Of a DNA stretch of 64,000 nucleotides, positions 22,201-33,050 are shown piece after piece; position 1 is the stretch's first letter, and the number at the start of each line of letters is the position of its first letter. Position numbers and translations under genes: made by a program. This stretch comes from Dendrolimus kikuchii (lineage: Eukaryota; Arthropoda; Insecta; Lepidoptera; Lasiocampidae), in contig CM034397.1 of the NCBI GenBank assembly GCA_019925095.2, positions 7,335,763-7,399,762 on the forward strand, given 5' to 3'. Below the pieces are notes generated by a model. The model searched no databases. It was not told the origin of the DNA and saw only the letters and a program-made list of their open reading frames with translations.

Positions 22201-24540
22201 ATAACTATATATATTCAGTTATTTCATTTATTTGTAAGACACAATAATTAACATTCTTACAATATAACAACACAAAATTAATACACATATCAGGTAAGTT
22301 TCCACTAAAAATAATTTGTATTAGACATTTGACTCATACAACTATAAGACAATTATAACATATTTGATACAATATTGGAAAATTTGATAAAAATGAAATT
22401 AAGTAATACAAGATCACACAAAATAACTATACAATATGGCTTTCATCTATATAATTGTTAAGTCATAATTATTATGTCATAAAAATCTATTGTAAAATCT
22501 GTCAACTAACTAATTGTATTGAATATTTTGTGAAGAATAAATAGGTTGTTGGGTGTGTAGTTATAAATTATAATGCTTTTTTTCACTCTATATTTTATAA
22601 AATGAGAATTAAATGTAGACTAATTACGCAATCTAATTAAATGTCTTTCGGGTCCGCCTTAGTATTATCCTAATTAACAACCGCATTTTCTAGGCAGTAA
22701 GCGGGTAAACCTTCAAAATGCTGCATACAACAAAAAAATAGATAATTGTTTTTCATACTACCTTCCAATAAAATCTTACAGAGTCGGCACTTCTCAAACT
22801 TTTGGAACTCATGGGATAAACAATTAAAATAAACTTTTCACATAAAATCGTTCGAAAGCGACCCCGACGGTCGGATCAGTAGAATATTTGACGTACGAAG
22901 CCATTTAAATGAGTACCCAAAAACTTTGTTCTGGTTCCGAACTAAACTATCGAAACTTCGCTTGTTATGACAAGTCCTAAATAGTGGACGATAACAAAAA
23001 GTTAGGTCTATTAAAACGAATGTGACTGTTGTCGGATAAATGTAGATTGAAGTTAAAACAGGGAATATAAATTTGAACTCAGGTAACACGAAATAATGAA
23101 TTTTTTGTCCATTATGTTCCAAATTATAGTTATATAATTATTTAAGTATGTACTAGTGGTCGCCCATTGGTGAAATTCAACTATAATAATTAATTTAAAT
23201 TATAAGTTAGAACATTATTAAGGTTCTGTTATCAAAGACTATGATTTCGCCAAGGTTACGACTATTAATTTGACTTTAACAATAAACAAAACAGTATATA
23301 TGCGTATGTGTGTCAAATACATGGTAGTGTGTGATTTTTTTTTATATTTAATGTATTTTTATGCATAATTTCTTAAAAATATTATTATTCTGCACTCCTT
23401 CTCTATATAAACTATAACTGTGAAATTTCACAATCTTCCGTCCGCGCAATTTTTGTAAAAAGGGGCACAAAGTTTTTGCTTCACGTATTAATACAATGAT
23501 ATGCTACTATGCATGTTGCTACTTCAAATTCAAACCCTGCCATTCAATTATTAATCGTTCACAAATTTTATTTATTTTTATCTAAAATTATTTGATTATC
23601 AAAAATAATTAGATTGGCAATATACTTTAAATAACGTTATTTTGACTTCTGTCGAACAGCATGTAACTCCCGCTCAGTGTCATCATAGTCATTCAAATTT
23701 TCATTGACAATATGCCATAAATGTCTAAACTTTACAACACAATTTAGCTTCATGCCATCAAAATCACCACTGGAATGTCTATATAAGTCTGACAGTTCGT
23801 TTTTAAAACCAATAAATATAATATAATATGTACGAATTATTACGTTCATTGTCCGGTGTATTTTTGCATAGCAATCTGACAGGAATATTATTCACCATTT
23901 AATATAACATTTATATATCATGTTTTATGCAAATAAATACATTGAAATTCGGATTATAATAAAATATGTATATAAAATTGATTATGAATTACACATACTA
24001 ATTAAAGCAAATATATAGGTCTAAGAGCTAAGTCATATAGCATAATAAGTTCCATTAATCAAACACGAACAACACGACACAGACGTTAAAACAATTGTAT
24101 TTTGAAGGTACAAGCCATCAAAACTTTAGCAATTCTGTGTTCAGACCAATTTTAGTACGCTTACCTTGCTTGAATTGTTTAGATTGTAAACAATAGTGAC
24201 AATCTACAGTTTAACTGCTCCAGTTCCTCAGACGCGAATGGGGTATAATCCAATTTAATTACAATATCAAGGGCTATTAAAATTATTGTTGGGATTTCAT
24301 GGTTGAGAACCTTTGATAGATTATAACATTTGGAATACTAAAAATATTTATACATACGTAGTTAACACTTTATTGCTCGTCAAATAAACAATTACAAAAA
24401 TGCACTATTACAATATTGTCATGATAAAAACAATATCTTCCAGGCAACCTAACTTAAAGAATATTTTAAAATAATCTGGCGATGTGGGAGGTGGAGAGTA
24501 CTTAGTAATACATAACTTAAATACACATACTTAAACTACT
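22201..24540. other. Gene-free AT-rich stretch
   Basis: No recognised element or gene. Frames of 70-94 codons near 22.9-23.1 and 23.64-23.85 kb lack domains, biased composition or homologous copies in the window. Confidence 0.5.
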
Positions 24541-24561
24541 TTATGATTTATTTAAAAATAA

Positions 24562-24776
24562 GAATAACAGCCCATAAACTTAAGGGAGATCTGGTCACTA
24601 ATGCCGGAACACAATTCAAGGTTGTTATGGCGACATATTTAAGACCAGGGGTGGTAGCCATCCAGTCGGGCAAATGCCCTACCACCTGGCTGTGGGTTGT
24701 TTTGTCGCCTCTTACGACAGGCCGCCCGGCCGCAGGAAATTGTATTCTTCCTCCGTTCCTGCACGGATGAAATACA
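24562..24776 (-). repeat. Family-A SINE-like repeat
   Basis: On the minus strand it begins at the same ATCCGTGCAGGAACGG used by the copies at 42.28, 43.68 and 58.38 kb. It continues through GGCCTGTCGTAAGAGGCGAC and CCACAGCCAGGTGGTAGGGC to ATTAGTGACCAG, where it is truncated. The shared 5' end argues for a discrete unit rather than a random LINE truncation. Confidence 0.8.
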
Positions 24777-24802
24777 TACAGAGAATAACAGCCCATAAAC
24801 AT

Positions 24803-25125
24803 CCCACGTAAATCGTGGTAGCGTAATGCCTAGCGCACGCGTCCCAAACTGAAATAGGGCGCGGGTTCGATCCTGGTCGGAAAGAATGCACCACTTAGTC
24901 AGTTTTCTGACCTAATGTGCATATTTTTACAATTACCATGTGCTAACAACGGTGAAGATAAATAAATATCGTGATGCAACCTGCACGTCGAGATAACTGA
25001 CGTGTCAAACCTGCCAAGCCGCTTCGGTCAAGGGTGGCGCGTGTACTGTCCGTTCCCCCTCCTCCTATAATGGGAGGCCCGAGCCCAACAGTTGGACATT
25101 TATGGGATGATATTGTTAAAAAATA
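24803..25125 (+). mobile_element. tRNA-related SINE (family B)
   Basis: The head is tRNA-like: CGTGGTAGCGTAATGCCTAGCG resembles an A-box region and GGGTTCGATCCTGG contains a B box. The body has GTGCTAACAACGG, GATGCAACCTGCACRTCGMGATAAC and CCTATAATGGGAGG, ending in GAGGCCCGAGCCCARCAG..GGACATT. A second copy is at 45.51 kb. Pol III transcription and LINE-mediated spread are inferred from this structure. Confidence 0.75.
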
Positions 25126-25132
25126 AAATAAA

Positions 25133-25160
25133 CGTCCCACTGCTGGGCTCGGGCCTCGCA
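25133..25160 (-). repeat. Inverted piece of family-B SINE tail
   Basis: CCCACTGCTGGGCTCGGGCCTC is the reverse complement of the tail of the SINE directly to its left (GAGGCCCGAGCCCAACAG). The two could pair over ~20 bp around a ~40-bp spacer. Confidence 0.7.
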
Positions 25161-25393
25161 ATAATGCATTTACTATAATAATAAATTTACGTGAAGAAAA
25201 TAATAATAATATATTTACACGAAGAAAATTTTTTTACTTTACTATTATTATACCTTTCCCTGACCATCCAGATTATGAGATTTTGTTCTGATACTGCAGA
25301 TATTTTCGCTTTTTTCTTTTATTTGCCCTTCTTATGCTTTATTTAATTACTTTGTTTAAACCTTTAGGTATATCTATTCCTATCTCGTTATTT

Positions 25394-25636
25394 CTATATC
25401 GAGCCTTTACCGCCATTTTATCGTAAGCGACATTTGTTCCTAAGTTTATTTTTTGTTGCAAAAGGTATTTGAAACTATTATTTTATTTTAAGACTCAATT
25501 TTAGTTAGATTAAAACCTACTGAATCAAAAACTGAAACTCTGAAAACAGAATAATAGATTCAAATACCTTTTGCAACAAAAAATAAACTTCGGATCAAAT
25601 GTCGCTTACGATAAAGTAAAGGCTCGATACATAGGT
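25394..25636. mobile_element. MITE with ~85-bp inverted arms
   Basis: The left arm (25394-25481) and the right arm (25550-25636) are inverted and mostly identical: TATCGAGCCTTTAC, TTATCGTAAGCGACATTTG and AAGTTTATTTTTTGTTGC then AAAAGGTATTTGAA. The spacer is ~70 bp. There is no coding capacity. Near-perfect arms indicate a relatively young insertion or arm conversion. Confidence 0.75.
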
Positions 25637-25837
25637 ATCCTTCTACCTTTACATATTATTATATCGTTACCTTTATGTTTCTTATGTCATATTAGTAGTT
25701 TATAAATATGTATATTTGAGTGCTTAGGCTTTCAACGCAACTTGGCCCACGTAACCTTGAGCTCTCCCTGATTTTTTGTGATAAAATTATATAAGTATAT
25801 GCATATCCCGAAATTAATTCCGATCCTTAGGGTGAGC

Positions 25838-25990
25838 GACTCATACATACATACATACATACATACATAACTTCATGCCAGTTCCCTTGCGGGGTAGGCA
25901 CGAACAACAGAGCGCCATTTAGGCCCATTCTTACACACCTCACTTGCTTCTTTGACATTCATAACTCTTGTCATGCACACTCGTCTGTTC
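25838..25990 (-). mobile_element. LINE 3' fragment with (TATG)n tail (family R2T)
   Basis: Minus-strand coding remnants (CMTRVMNVKEASEVCKN, ARELA then stop) run into six TATG units at 25845-25870. It is the same 3' end as 33.05, 54.77 and 56.2 kb. It is truncated after ~150 bp, near CTGACAGCGAGTG. Confidence 0.7.
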
Positions 25991-26330
25991 TTAAGGCTCC
26001 TGACAGCGAGTGAGCGACTCGTCGACCCAAAAGCCAAAAAAGTATCTCGGTGTCCCTTCGTCTTTTGCTAGGATTGCGGGAAAGGACATGCTAACACTGC
26101 CCGCTCTGGCAGCTGGTTGTTTCGACCCTTGAACAACCATACATCGTTGCCGGCATGTTGCTAATAAGCTTAAAGGGAAAATAGGAATAATATAGATTTG
26201 ATCCTGCACTTTCACAACGACATTACAGATGTGTTAAGCTCACCAATCCACCTTGGATGGGTGGGGTGGAAAGGGATGGGACACTTAGCGGGTTTACCGC
26301 ACATTTCCCTAATTATCTATACAGATAAAT

Positions 26331-26605
26331 AAAAATTAAGCGTCTGTTTGTCATTTCAAAGTAACAGCTTCTTAGTAAATGCGTATGAAAGTATATACGA
26401 CACTTATATCAAAAATACAATTTTTAAATTTTTTGTCTGTCTGTCTGGATGTTCCGGCTAATCTCTGAAACGGCTAGACCGATTTCAATAGGACTTTCAC
26501 TGACACAGCTGATATTATATGGAGTAACTAAGACAACCGCTTTTTAGGATTTCGCGAAAAAAACCCACGCGGACGTAGTCGCGGGCACAGATAGTCTTTA
26601 GATGA
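26331..26605 (-). repeat. Dispersed repeat, near full copy (pairs with 59 kb)
   Basis: The minus strand reads GTGCCCGCGACTACGTCCGCGTGG, then GAAATCGGTCTAGCCGTTTCAGAG, GACAGACAGAC and TTTGATATAAGT. The plus strand at 58.99-59.29 kb follows the same order over ~280 bp, so these are two copies of one unit. It is non-coding. Confidence 0.65.
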
Positions 26606-27451
26606 AGCTATATAGAAAGCATTCATTTTAATAATAGTATCTGGTAACTGCTAAAAATATAATAAGTAGGTACGCTTGTGGCCAACACAGCATTATACCG
26701 GTCCGTCTACACAGGGTATTTGTAGCCTATTTTCATTATAAAAACCTAATATAATTCATGTCGAATGAAATAAAATAGATGGATATGTATGTACAATCGT
26801 GGTATGAAAATGTTAGCCAGTTTTCAAATTGATTCATTTAACGTGCGGCGAGCATATGCTATCTTTAAAACTAAGTCACAGAACAGGCTGTTCCACAGAA
26901 AATTATGTCTAACTATTTGACAATAAAGTTTAAAGTTACTTAGATCAAAGTTGTTTGATTTTCTATCTTGTCTAAGAAGATTATTTAGACATTTGAAACC
27001 TTTTTCTTCATTTAAATATTTATGTTAAGCGTAGTGATTATATGCTCTTTGTTTAATATTAGTAATCTCATCGTCTGTCATTGTCAACATTGCAATTTTC
27101 CTTTTTCATATTTCTATATTTTATAAATGTAACATTTGTTAAAATGTTGGCAGTATTGTTTCTTGTGCTCGTGTAAGAAAAAGTCGACTTTAAGGTGACG
27201 AACGTCTTCATTCCGCGATTTTACATATTTTGTTTCAATGCTCGTCAAAAATATGAATATAATACATAGGTACACGTAACATTCCCAACTATATTTCTAT
27301 GGCTTGTATTGCGTCACATTTCATCCACCAATTTATTAGTGTATAATTTAGCATAATTAATGACTATGGTTAATATACGAACGTGATGCTCCGTAAATAC
27401 GGATATATGATATCGTTATTAGTCTACATATATTTGTATAAGTATAAATAT

Positions 27452-27923
27452 TGTTACGAGTGCGAGACTCGAATTAAAATGCCGTTAGAATTACTATAGA
27501 GTTTATTAGAACTATACAAACATGTATAATACAGGTACAAATATAACCGAACACAAAAGTCCAAACGTAATGCAGAAGGTCGTAATTCAATAAAACGCGC
27601 AGTCCGTCACTATTAGATATCCGATTGTAGTACACACGTCTCTCTTCGATCGTGGTTCTCGCTCGGCTGACCCTCTTTCTCCATCGGGCCCTGGTTTTAT
27701 ACGTCACAATTTATTTTTATACGTCGACATAATTTCCTAGAATCAGCTTGTACTCATAATCCGTAACACCTGGCTAATGACAATAGGCTGTGCTCCACAA
27801 TAAGTAAACAAAAGAAGACGATCATAAAATAATTACGATTAGTTAAAATGCTGGCAGGTAATAAAATGTACTTCTAAAGATCTGTATGTGGAATTGGTCT
27901 TTGTCGGCGCCTAAGTTGTTACA
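27452..27923 (-). mobile_element. Solo LTR, Gypsy/errantivirus-like (472 bp)
   Basis: The segment begins TGTTACGAG and ends GTTGTTACA, flanked by ATAT at 27448-27451 and 27924-27927. ATAT targets are typical of insect errantivirus-type Gypsy elements. The minus strand matches the plus-strand LTR at 45.98-46.42 kb over its length, including a TATAAAAC core promoter, GTGAC and GACGTGTGTAC. No internal region is attached, so it is a recombined solo LTR. Confidence 0.75.
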
Positions 27924-27927
27924 ATAT

Positions 27928-28185
27928 GTATGTGTATTTTTATTTACTATTTATATATGACTGTATATACTTTAAAGTATGCGCACTAAATACTGACCTC
28001 GAATTGGAAATGTGAAATTATCTCCAGAAAGTAGTCTGGAAAGTTCCTACTTTCGCTAAGTTACTAGCTGTTAGCGATGAGACCGCCAATTGTACTAGTT
28101 AAATGATTGTTAACTCATGTGTATTATTTTCTTGTGTGCAATAAAGAGGTTTCTATTAAATTATATTATATTATATTATTAGAGC
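27928..28185 (+). mobile_element. Jockey/CR1-type LINE 3' end (family J)
   Basis: It matches 18.95-19.16 kb: GCGCACTAAATACTGACC, GAAATGTGAAATTATCTCC, GCTGTTAGCGATGAGACCGCC and GTGCAATAAAGAGGTTTC with an ATTAT-type tail. It starts almost directly at the ATAT of the solo LTR. Confidence 0.7.
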
Positions 28186-28306
28186 TGAGGATAAGATTGG
28201 ACATCTGTCTGTACCAGTAAAAATGCCCAATCTCATAAACGTGTAAATATAATATTTAATACTGATTTGAATACTTGTGTGCACATCACGTAAATGATAA
28301 GGTTTC

Positions 28307-28309
<3 letters not shown>

Positions 28310-28357
<48 letters not shown>
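28310..28357. repeat. (TA)n microsatellite
   Basis: About 24 uninterrupted TA units. Frames reading alternating I-Y here are artefacts. Confidence 0.95.
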
Positions 28358-28362
<5 letters not shown>

Positions 28363-28529
28363 GTACAACAACAGGTAGTCTTATTTCGTACTCCCCTTCA
28401 GCGGTTGACCCTAGCTCCCGTGTGGCGATTGAGCCATGGGCTTTCGCTAGCGTTGCGTCACCTAATCTAAAGGAATAACATCGTAGACGCACCGCACACG
28501 ACTTTCCTTCAACCCCCAGACATTTCATT

Positions 28530-28745
28530 TTTTTATTGCACGAGTCCGGCAGACAGGCAGACGGCCCACCTATACCCGGTTCCTACCATCTGTTGCATTT
28601 TGACATTAGATATATAGAGCTTATGTCAAATTTTAACAGATAGTAAGGCAAATGAACGGTGGGCGACATATTGGACCCGGACCCTAATGGAGAGTGGTTA
28701 CTATCGGCTATTGATATTTGTAACACCAAAAGTGCTACCTATATG
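28530..28745 (-). repeat. Family-A repeat 3' end, disrupted
   Basis: The minus strand has the GCAATAAAAA end (28533-28542), the GGCCGTCTGCCTGTCTGCCGGACTCGTGC block and, after an ~80-bp insertion, GTAGCACTTTTGGTGTTACAAATATC. The insertion contains the inverted pair CTGTTGCATTTTGACAT / ATGTCAAATTTTAACAG. Confidence 0.5.
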
Positions 28746-28882
28746 CTGCTTCGGATTTGTATCCCGCGGAATCTTTTTATTCTCCAAGATAAAAACTATC
28801 TTATGATCATACCCATAATCGATAAAAAAAATCACATAAAACCAAACCAACTTCACACTAAAAACCAAAAAATAAATATTCG

Positions 28883-29006
28883 ACTTCTTTCTACAAGAAC
28901 TTAAAGCCGGTGCCAAGTAAAATAAAAAAAAGCAACAAATTTATAAAATGTAGCAATTTTTATGTTTTACTTGACACCGACTTCAAGATGTTGTAGAAAG
29001 AAGTCG
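28883..29006. repeat. Hairpin element with ~39-bp arms
   Basis: The left arm 28883-28921 and right arm 28968-29006 are inverted copies with a handful of differences (CTTCTTTCTACAA...AAGCCGGTGCCAAGTAAAA). The spacer is ~46 bp and AT-rich. A GAAGTCGGTTA word at the right end continues into the tandem array that follows. Confidence 0.65.
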
Positions 29007-29116
29007 GTTAAATATTTATTTTTTTGTTTTTAGTCTGAAGTCGGTTACATTTTTGTAAAAAAAAATCTACTTTGTAGATCCGCAAATACTTCAATACCTT
29101 TAGAAATAATGTATAA

Positions 29117-29650
29117 AGCACTTGTAGAAAATGTATAACTGGCAGGCGTATACAAATTTGCCATCTCATTCTTCGGTGTATATGTTCTTCAACAAAGATG
29201 GCTCTCCATTTACTTGCAATCCACAAATCAGATCCTGACTTGGTGACTATGGGACCATCTCGGGAGTAAAAAAACTGTTTGAAAATCGGTCCACAATTGA
29301 CAGAGAAATTGGGTAACTAAGCCTACAAAAAAATTAAGCGCATATAGAAAATGTAATATTGGCACACGCAAACAAACAACCTTTTTTTAAGAATGTAGGC
29401 TCTCGGCGTTTTTTAATAAGGATTACTTTCGATTTCTTTTGGGATCCACTATCCTGACTTGGTGACTATGGTATCGCCTCGAGAGTATATACTTATGAAT
29501 AAAGAAAAAAAAATTTAAAATCAATCCACAACTGCCGAATAAATCGCGTAATATGCATGTAAAAAATTAAGCGCCTGTAGGAAATGTATATACTACATGC
29601 GTATACAAGCTTTCTTCCAAGAATTTAGGCGCACGGCTGGTACCCCAAAA
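29117..29650. repeat. Diverged tandem repeat, three ~220-bp units
   Basis: Words recur with regular spacing: AAGC..(T)GTAGAAAATGTA at 29117, 29336 and 29568; CCTGACTTGGTGACTATGG at 29234 and 29453. Period is ~219-232 bp. No coding frame spans the units. The layout is satellite-like but short and decayed. Confidence 0.7.
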
Positions 29651-29794
29651 TGATCCGTTGCCTGAGGTAGGAATTTATTGTTAAACTAAGACATTATAAA
29701 TTAAAACAATAAATGAAACTTAGTTACGTTATGCTCTCCCTACAACCCCTCAAGACTATAAGGTAGAATACTAGATATTTTATATTAGCAAGAA

Positions 29795-29969
29795 GTTGGG
29801 ATCAAACTATGTAGTATACATACTATATAGTTTGATCTCAACGTAATTTCATTACGGGTATTACAGAACTAGTTCAGTAATACTCGTAACGAAATTGATA
29901 CCTCAAAATTGAAACAAATCAAATAATGTAAATTCTCAACTAACATACGTGAGACGTATGTTAGTTGAG
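29795..29969. repeat. Cluster of three consecutive palindromes
   Basis: 29795-29842 is a 23-bp inverted repeat with two mismatches and a 2-nt centre. 29845-29896 is a 26-bp inverted repeat with three mismatches and no spacer. 29935-29969 is a perfect 16-bp inverted repeat (CTCAACTAACATACGT) with a 3-nt centre. They lie within 175 bp in otherwise unremarkable AT-rich sequence. Confidence 0.85.
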
Positions 29970-30277
29970 CCGTCGTCAACGCTCGGAACTGTATTTAGAC
30001 GCTTCAGAGGCTTTACTAAATTTATGCAGCAATGTGCATGGGTAAAGGCTAAGTTAGACAACGACACTACGTCATACTCTCTATATATATTAGAGTAGAG
30101 AGCCGACGTATGAAAAAAAATAATAATTTCGAGTTGTAATAGAGTAAAGTAAAAACAAATGACTTAGTCAATTAATTTGTATAACATCTGCCTCCACAGC
30201 GATCGTAAAAATGTCTATGTATTGGAAAAAGTAGTTATAGTAAAATAATTAATTTAATGATTAATAGGGTAAACTAT

Positions 30278-30471
30278 ACCATTGTTGGCACCTCACCCAA
30301 TAATTAGCACCCAATCAATTTATTCAAGATATTAAAAATCTTAACCTTTTTTATTTTGTACATATACCTACAATAAAAAAAAATTCACTGTATAACCAGA
30401 AAAAATAGATTTGAATGGTTGAATAAAAGTTAATAGAGTGCCTATCAATATACTTGGGTGCCAACAATGGT
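30278..30471. mobile_element. Small MITE-like element with 15-bp perfect TIRs
   Basis: ACCATTGTTGGCACC at 30278-30292 is repeated inverted at 30457-30471, bounding 194 bp of AT-rich sequence without coding capacity. It abuts the end of the relict LTR to its right. Confidence 0.6.
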
Positions 30472-30473
30472 TC

Positions 30474-30972
30474 TGTTGCGGCAGCGCTGGGATTAGCGAT
30501 AAGCAATCAAAATGAGAAAGAAGGAGAATGGGACAATTTTGATGGGAAACTTGGGAATGAGCACGCACATACCTGGTTAATAGGCATGAAATACAGCTGT
30601 TCCTCTACTCCTCAGTCCACTTCACTTTCACCTATGTTAATTATGGGTTTAGCAGTATTGTATATTATTTACAATGACACGATGAATCGTAATTGTTTAT
30701 GTTATAAAGTATACAATAAATATATTGAGGTGATATTCTCATAGACTTAATAGTATAAATAACACTATGACTATATTCTATTCTATGTCTGTGTCTGTGG
30801 TTCCGGCGTCCATATTGCTTCTTCCTTTGAATAAAGTGCGTAATGGCTGACAATCAAATACCATAGCGTTTTATTTGTAATGATAATTTATTTTAAAGCG
30901 GTGCGGTGCGGTGCGATTTATATTATTTTACATGTTTTTTTTAAATTTATCATCCATTTACATTGGTATACA
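30474..30972 (-). mobile_element. Relict LTR of the 49-kb LTR family
   Basis: The minus strand is a diverged copy of the 472-bp LTR at 49442-49913. Landmarks, in LTR order, are a TGTATACCAATGTAAATGG start (compare TGGTACCGCCATGTAAACC), GCACCGCACCGC, GTGAAGTGGACTGAGG, the splice donor TTAACCAGGTATGTGCGTGC, CATCAAAATTGTCCCA and a CCCAGCGCTGCCGCAACA end. It shows the family is older than the intact copy and that the donor site is preserved. Confidence 0.7.
30899..30916. repeat. Short (GCGGT)n tandem
   Basis: Three to four GCGGT units lie inside the relict LTR, where the intact LTR has a single GCGGTGCG. Confidence 0.7.
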
Positions 30973-31110
30973 TTAGAAACGCATTTAATTGTGGCACAGA
31001 AACCTCATGGGTTTATTCGTGCGGCAAGGAGTCGTGTACTACACAATATTGTTATATCAAAAATAGGAGCAGAGGCGAGTAATTGTTATCATCACTATAG
31101 TGTTTAGTTC
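30973..31110 (+). repeat. Dispersed repeat shared with 58.8 kb
   Basis: TGTGRCACAGAAACCTCATRGG, TTATTCGYG and AGCAGAGGCRAG occur in the same order at 58.79-58.99 kb. The unit is unidentified and non-coding. Confidence 0.55.
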
Positions 31111-31786
31111 TGATTTGATAATAAAAGCGGGATTATCATCATGCTAGTATATGGTTCTCATTTTAGGTCTCATTAAGTTATTTTATGTTATATATTTAAT
31201 AGTAATATTTAATTTATAATTTCCGGGGTGTATTTAATTCAGATTTGAAGAAAGAATTTAAATATGTTGAAGAAAATATCGTATAGGCCGAAAGAACATT
31301 ATATACTAAGTACATAGGTACCCTAGGTTTCCCTAAATTATACTAATTATCGGGAACAGCTAGTAAATTAATAAAATACATTTGATACAAAAATATGCAT
31401 AACTCCATGTTTAATTTTTTTTAAAGTTAACGCTTTATAAAACTCGTGGAATGTCTTTTATTCGAAAATCATTTCCAAAAGTTTAAAATTCAATATTTTT
31501 AACTGCGATTACAACTCATTTGACTGAACACAAGCTGCGGGCCTTTTGTTATTTTACAAAATGCCACGGAAATTATTACCATTGGAGTTGTTTTACTGGA
31601 AAATATTCATGTCAGCAATTTGCGGTGTTGTATTGAAATTTTAAACAATATCGGAACAAAATTAATTATTCTTTGAGTTTATTTCTGTATTTTGTGTTTG
31701 GATATAAATCGTCAAATTAGTCATTTATATTTATCTAAGATTTGCTCACACACTCAGAATTGATTTCATCCATATTGGCCTATCTT

Positions 31787-31810
31787 ATAAATAATTATAT
31801 AATTATTTAT
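31787..31810. repeat. Perfect 24-bp AT palindrome
   Basis: ATAAATAATTATATAATTAT then TTAT is exactly self-complementary. It lies 35 bp from the larger hairpin at 31846. Confidence 0.8.
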
Positions 31811-31845
31811 CATCTCTTGGCATCGAATACTTGCGGCTTTGATGT

Positions 31846-31907
31846 CTAAGCTCTGGGACCATGGGCAGAGGCCTAGCTACGCCTTTGCCCATAGCCCCAG
31901 AGCTTAG
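31846..31907. repeat. 62-bp near-perfect palindrome
   Basis: Arms CTAAGCTCTGGGACCATGGG then CAGAGGC and GCCTTTGCCCATAGCCCCAG then AGCTTAG meet around a CTAG centre. The arms differ at a few positions. The GC-rich hairpin contrasts with its AT-rich setting and resembles a small foldback transposon end pair. Confidence 0.75.
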
Positions 31908-32171
31908 ATGAGGCAAGTAACCAACCCTGAACGTAGGGCGTCTATCGAATGGGATGCACAAAATCACTATATTATTAAATTTAAAAATCAAATTATATTA
32001 CAATAAACTATATCATACATTATATTTACTTCGTGATTTTGAAACGATGATATTCAATGATTCTAGTTTATGTTTATACAAATTGATAGACAGAAATGAA
32101 CCGTGTACAATCGACTAACGATATACAATTTCACAGAATAGTATATAACTAATGGCACGTTCGCTCGCCCA

Positions 32172-32787
32172 CAGGGCCGGCTTTACCTATAGCGCAGAGT
32201 GTGTGCAGCGCACACGGACGCCGGATCACAGAGGGCGCCGAACGCTGCTCGCTACATCTCCGAAATGCATGCGTCGCTCACGGCGCCGGCTCTTTTATTT
32301 AAAGACTGCGCCAGTGTTGTAGCAACGCAACGTGCGTCACGAGCGGCTCCTATATTCTATACAATATTTTTTGTTTCAACTTGAATTCAGCCTTATTACA
32401 GATAATTAAAGATTATATTGGCGTAATGTTGCCTTATTATTGTAACTCCTTTCTTATTAAAAACTACTTTTTACTCGTGCACCCTCAGAACAAGAACTCT
32501 TAATAATAGAAGTAAGGACAAAAGAATGCTTCATTAACATATCTTTGTCTTACTTATCAGTATCTGCCAACTTAGGAGTAAATGAAACAACAATATATTT
32601 GCAGTTGCTATTTTAGCACGATTTTATATGAGAATTTTTGTTCTAAGCGTGTTCCTATTGCTTCCCGACATCATTTAAAATTTCACCAATAATATAACAG
32701 TAATTATTCCAATTTGACCGCATGCCTACTAGAGGGCACTAGGGTATGGATTGCACACAAGCGCTACATAAGCTAGAGCCGCCTCTG
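32172..32787. mobile_element. hAT-like non-autonomous transposon (616 bp)
   Basis: The ends CAGGGCCGGCTTTACC and, inverted, CAGAGGCGGCTCTAGC match at most positions. The homology continues over ~40 bp (…AGCGC…GTGTG). CAG-G starts with an RGGC core are typical of hAT elements. The 8-bp flanks ctcgccca and catgcaca agree at 5 of 8 positions, as expected for an old duplication. No transposase is present. Confidence 0.55.
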
Positions 32788-32959
32788 CATGCACAGAGTA
32801 TGTATGTAATTCAAATAAACTTTAACATAACGTCGTCTTATATCTGAGGACCCGTAAAATTAATTAAATGAAACGCATGGGATTCTTCTCTTCACTCTAC
32901 AGAGTGCAGCGACGTTTAACTGTAGTTTCGGAGTAAGACTGCCTTGAAATGTTAGCGCA

Positions 32960-33050
32960 GATGTGCGACTAACTATTATGTTATAAAATTCTAAAATTGC
33001 CGTGTCTATACATTGAAGCTATTTAAAAAAACAAAACAACTGGAATAGAC
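32960..33050 (+). repeat. Dispersed repeat shared with 61.03 kb
   Basis: ATTATAAAATTCTAAA then GCCGTGT, AAGCTATT(T)AAAAAAA and CAACTGGAATAGACTAT occur in order here and at 61035-61115. It is non-coding. Confidence 0.55.

Noticed and set aside
26215..26300. Possible third family-B SINE piece (CCACCTTGGATGGGTGGGGTGG)
   Set aside because: Similarity is limited to ~25 bp, too little to separate from chance.
28171..28528. Frames of alternating Ile-Tyr
   Set aside because: Translation of the (TA)n microsatellite.
29117..29650. CRISPR-like array
   Set aside because: Units are ~220 bp, diverged and in a eukaryotic context; there are no short repeats with unique spacers.
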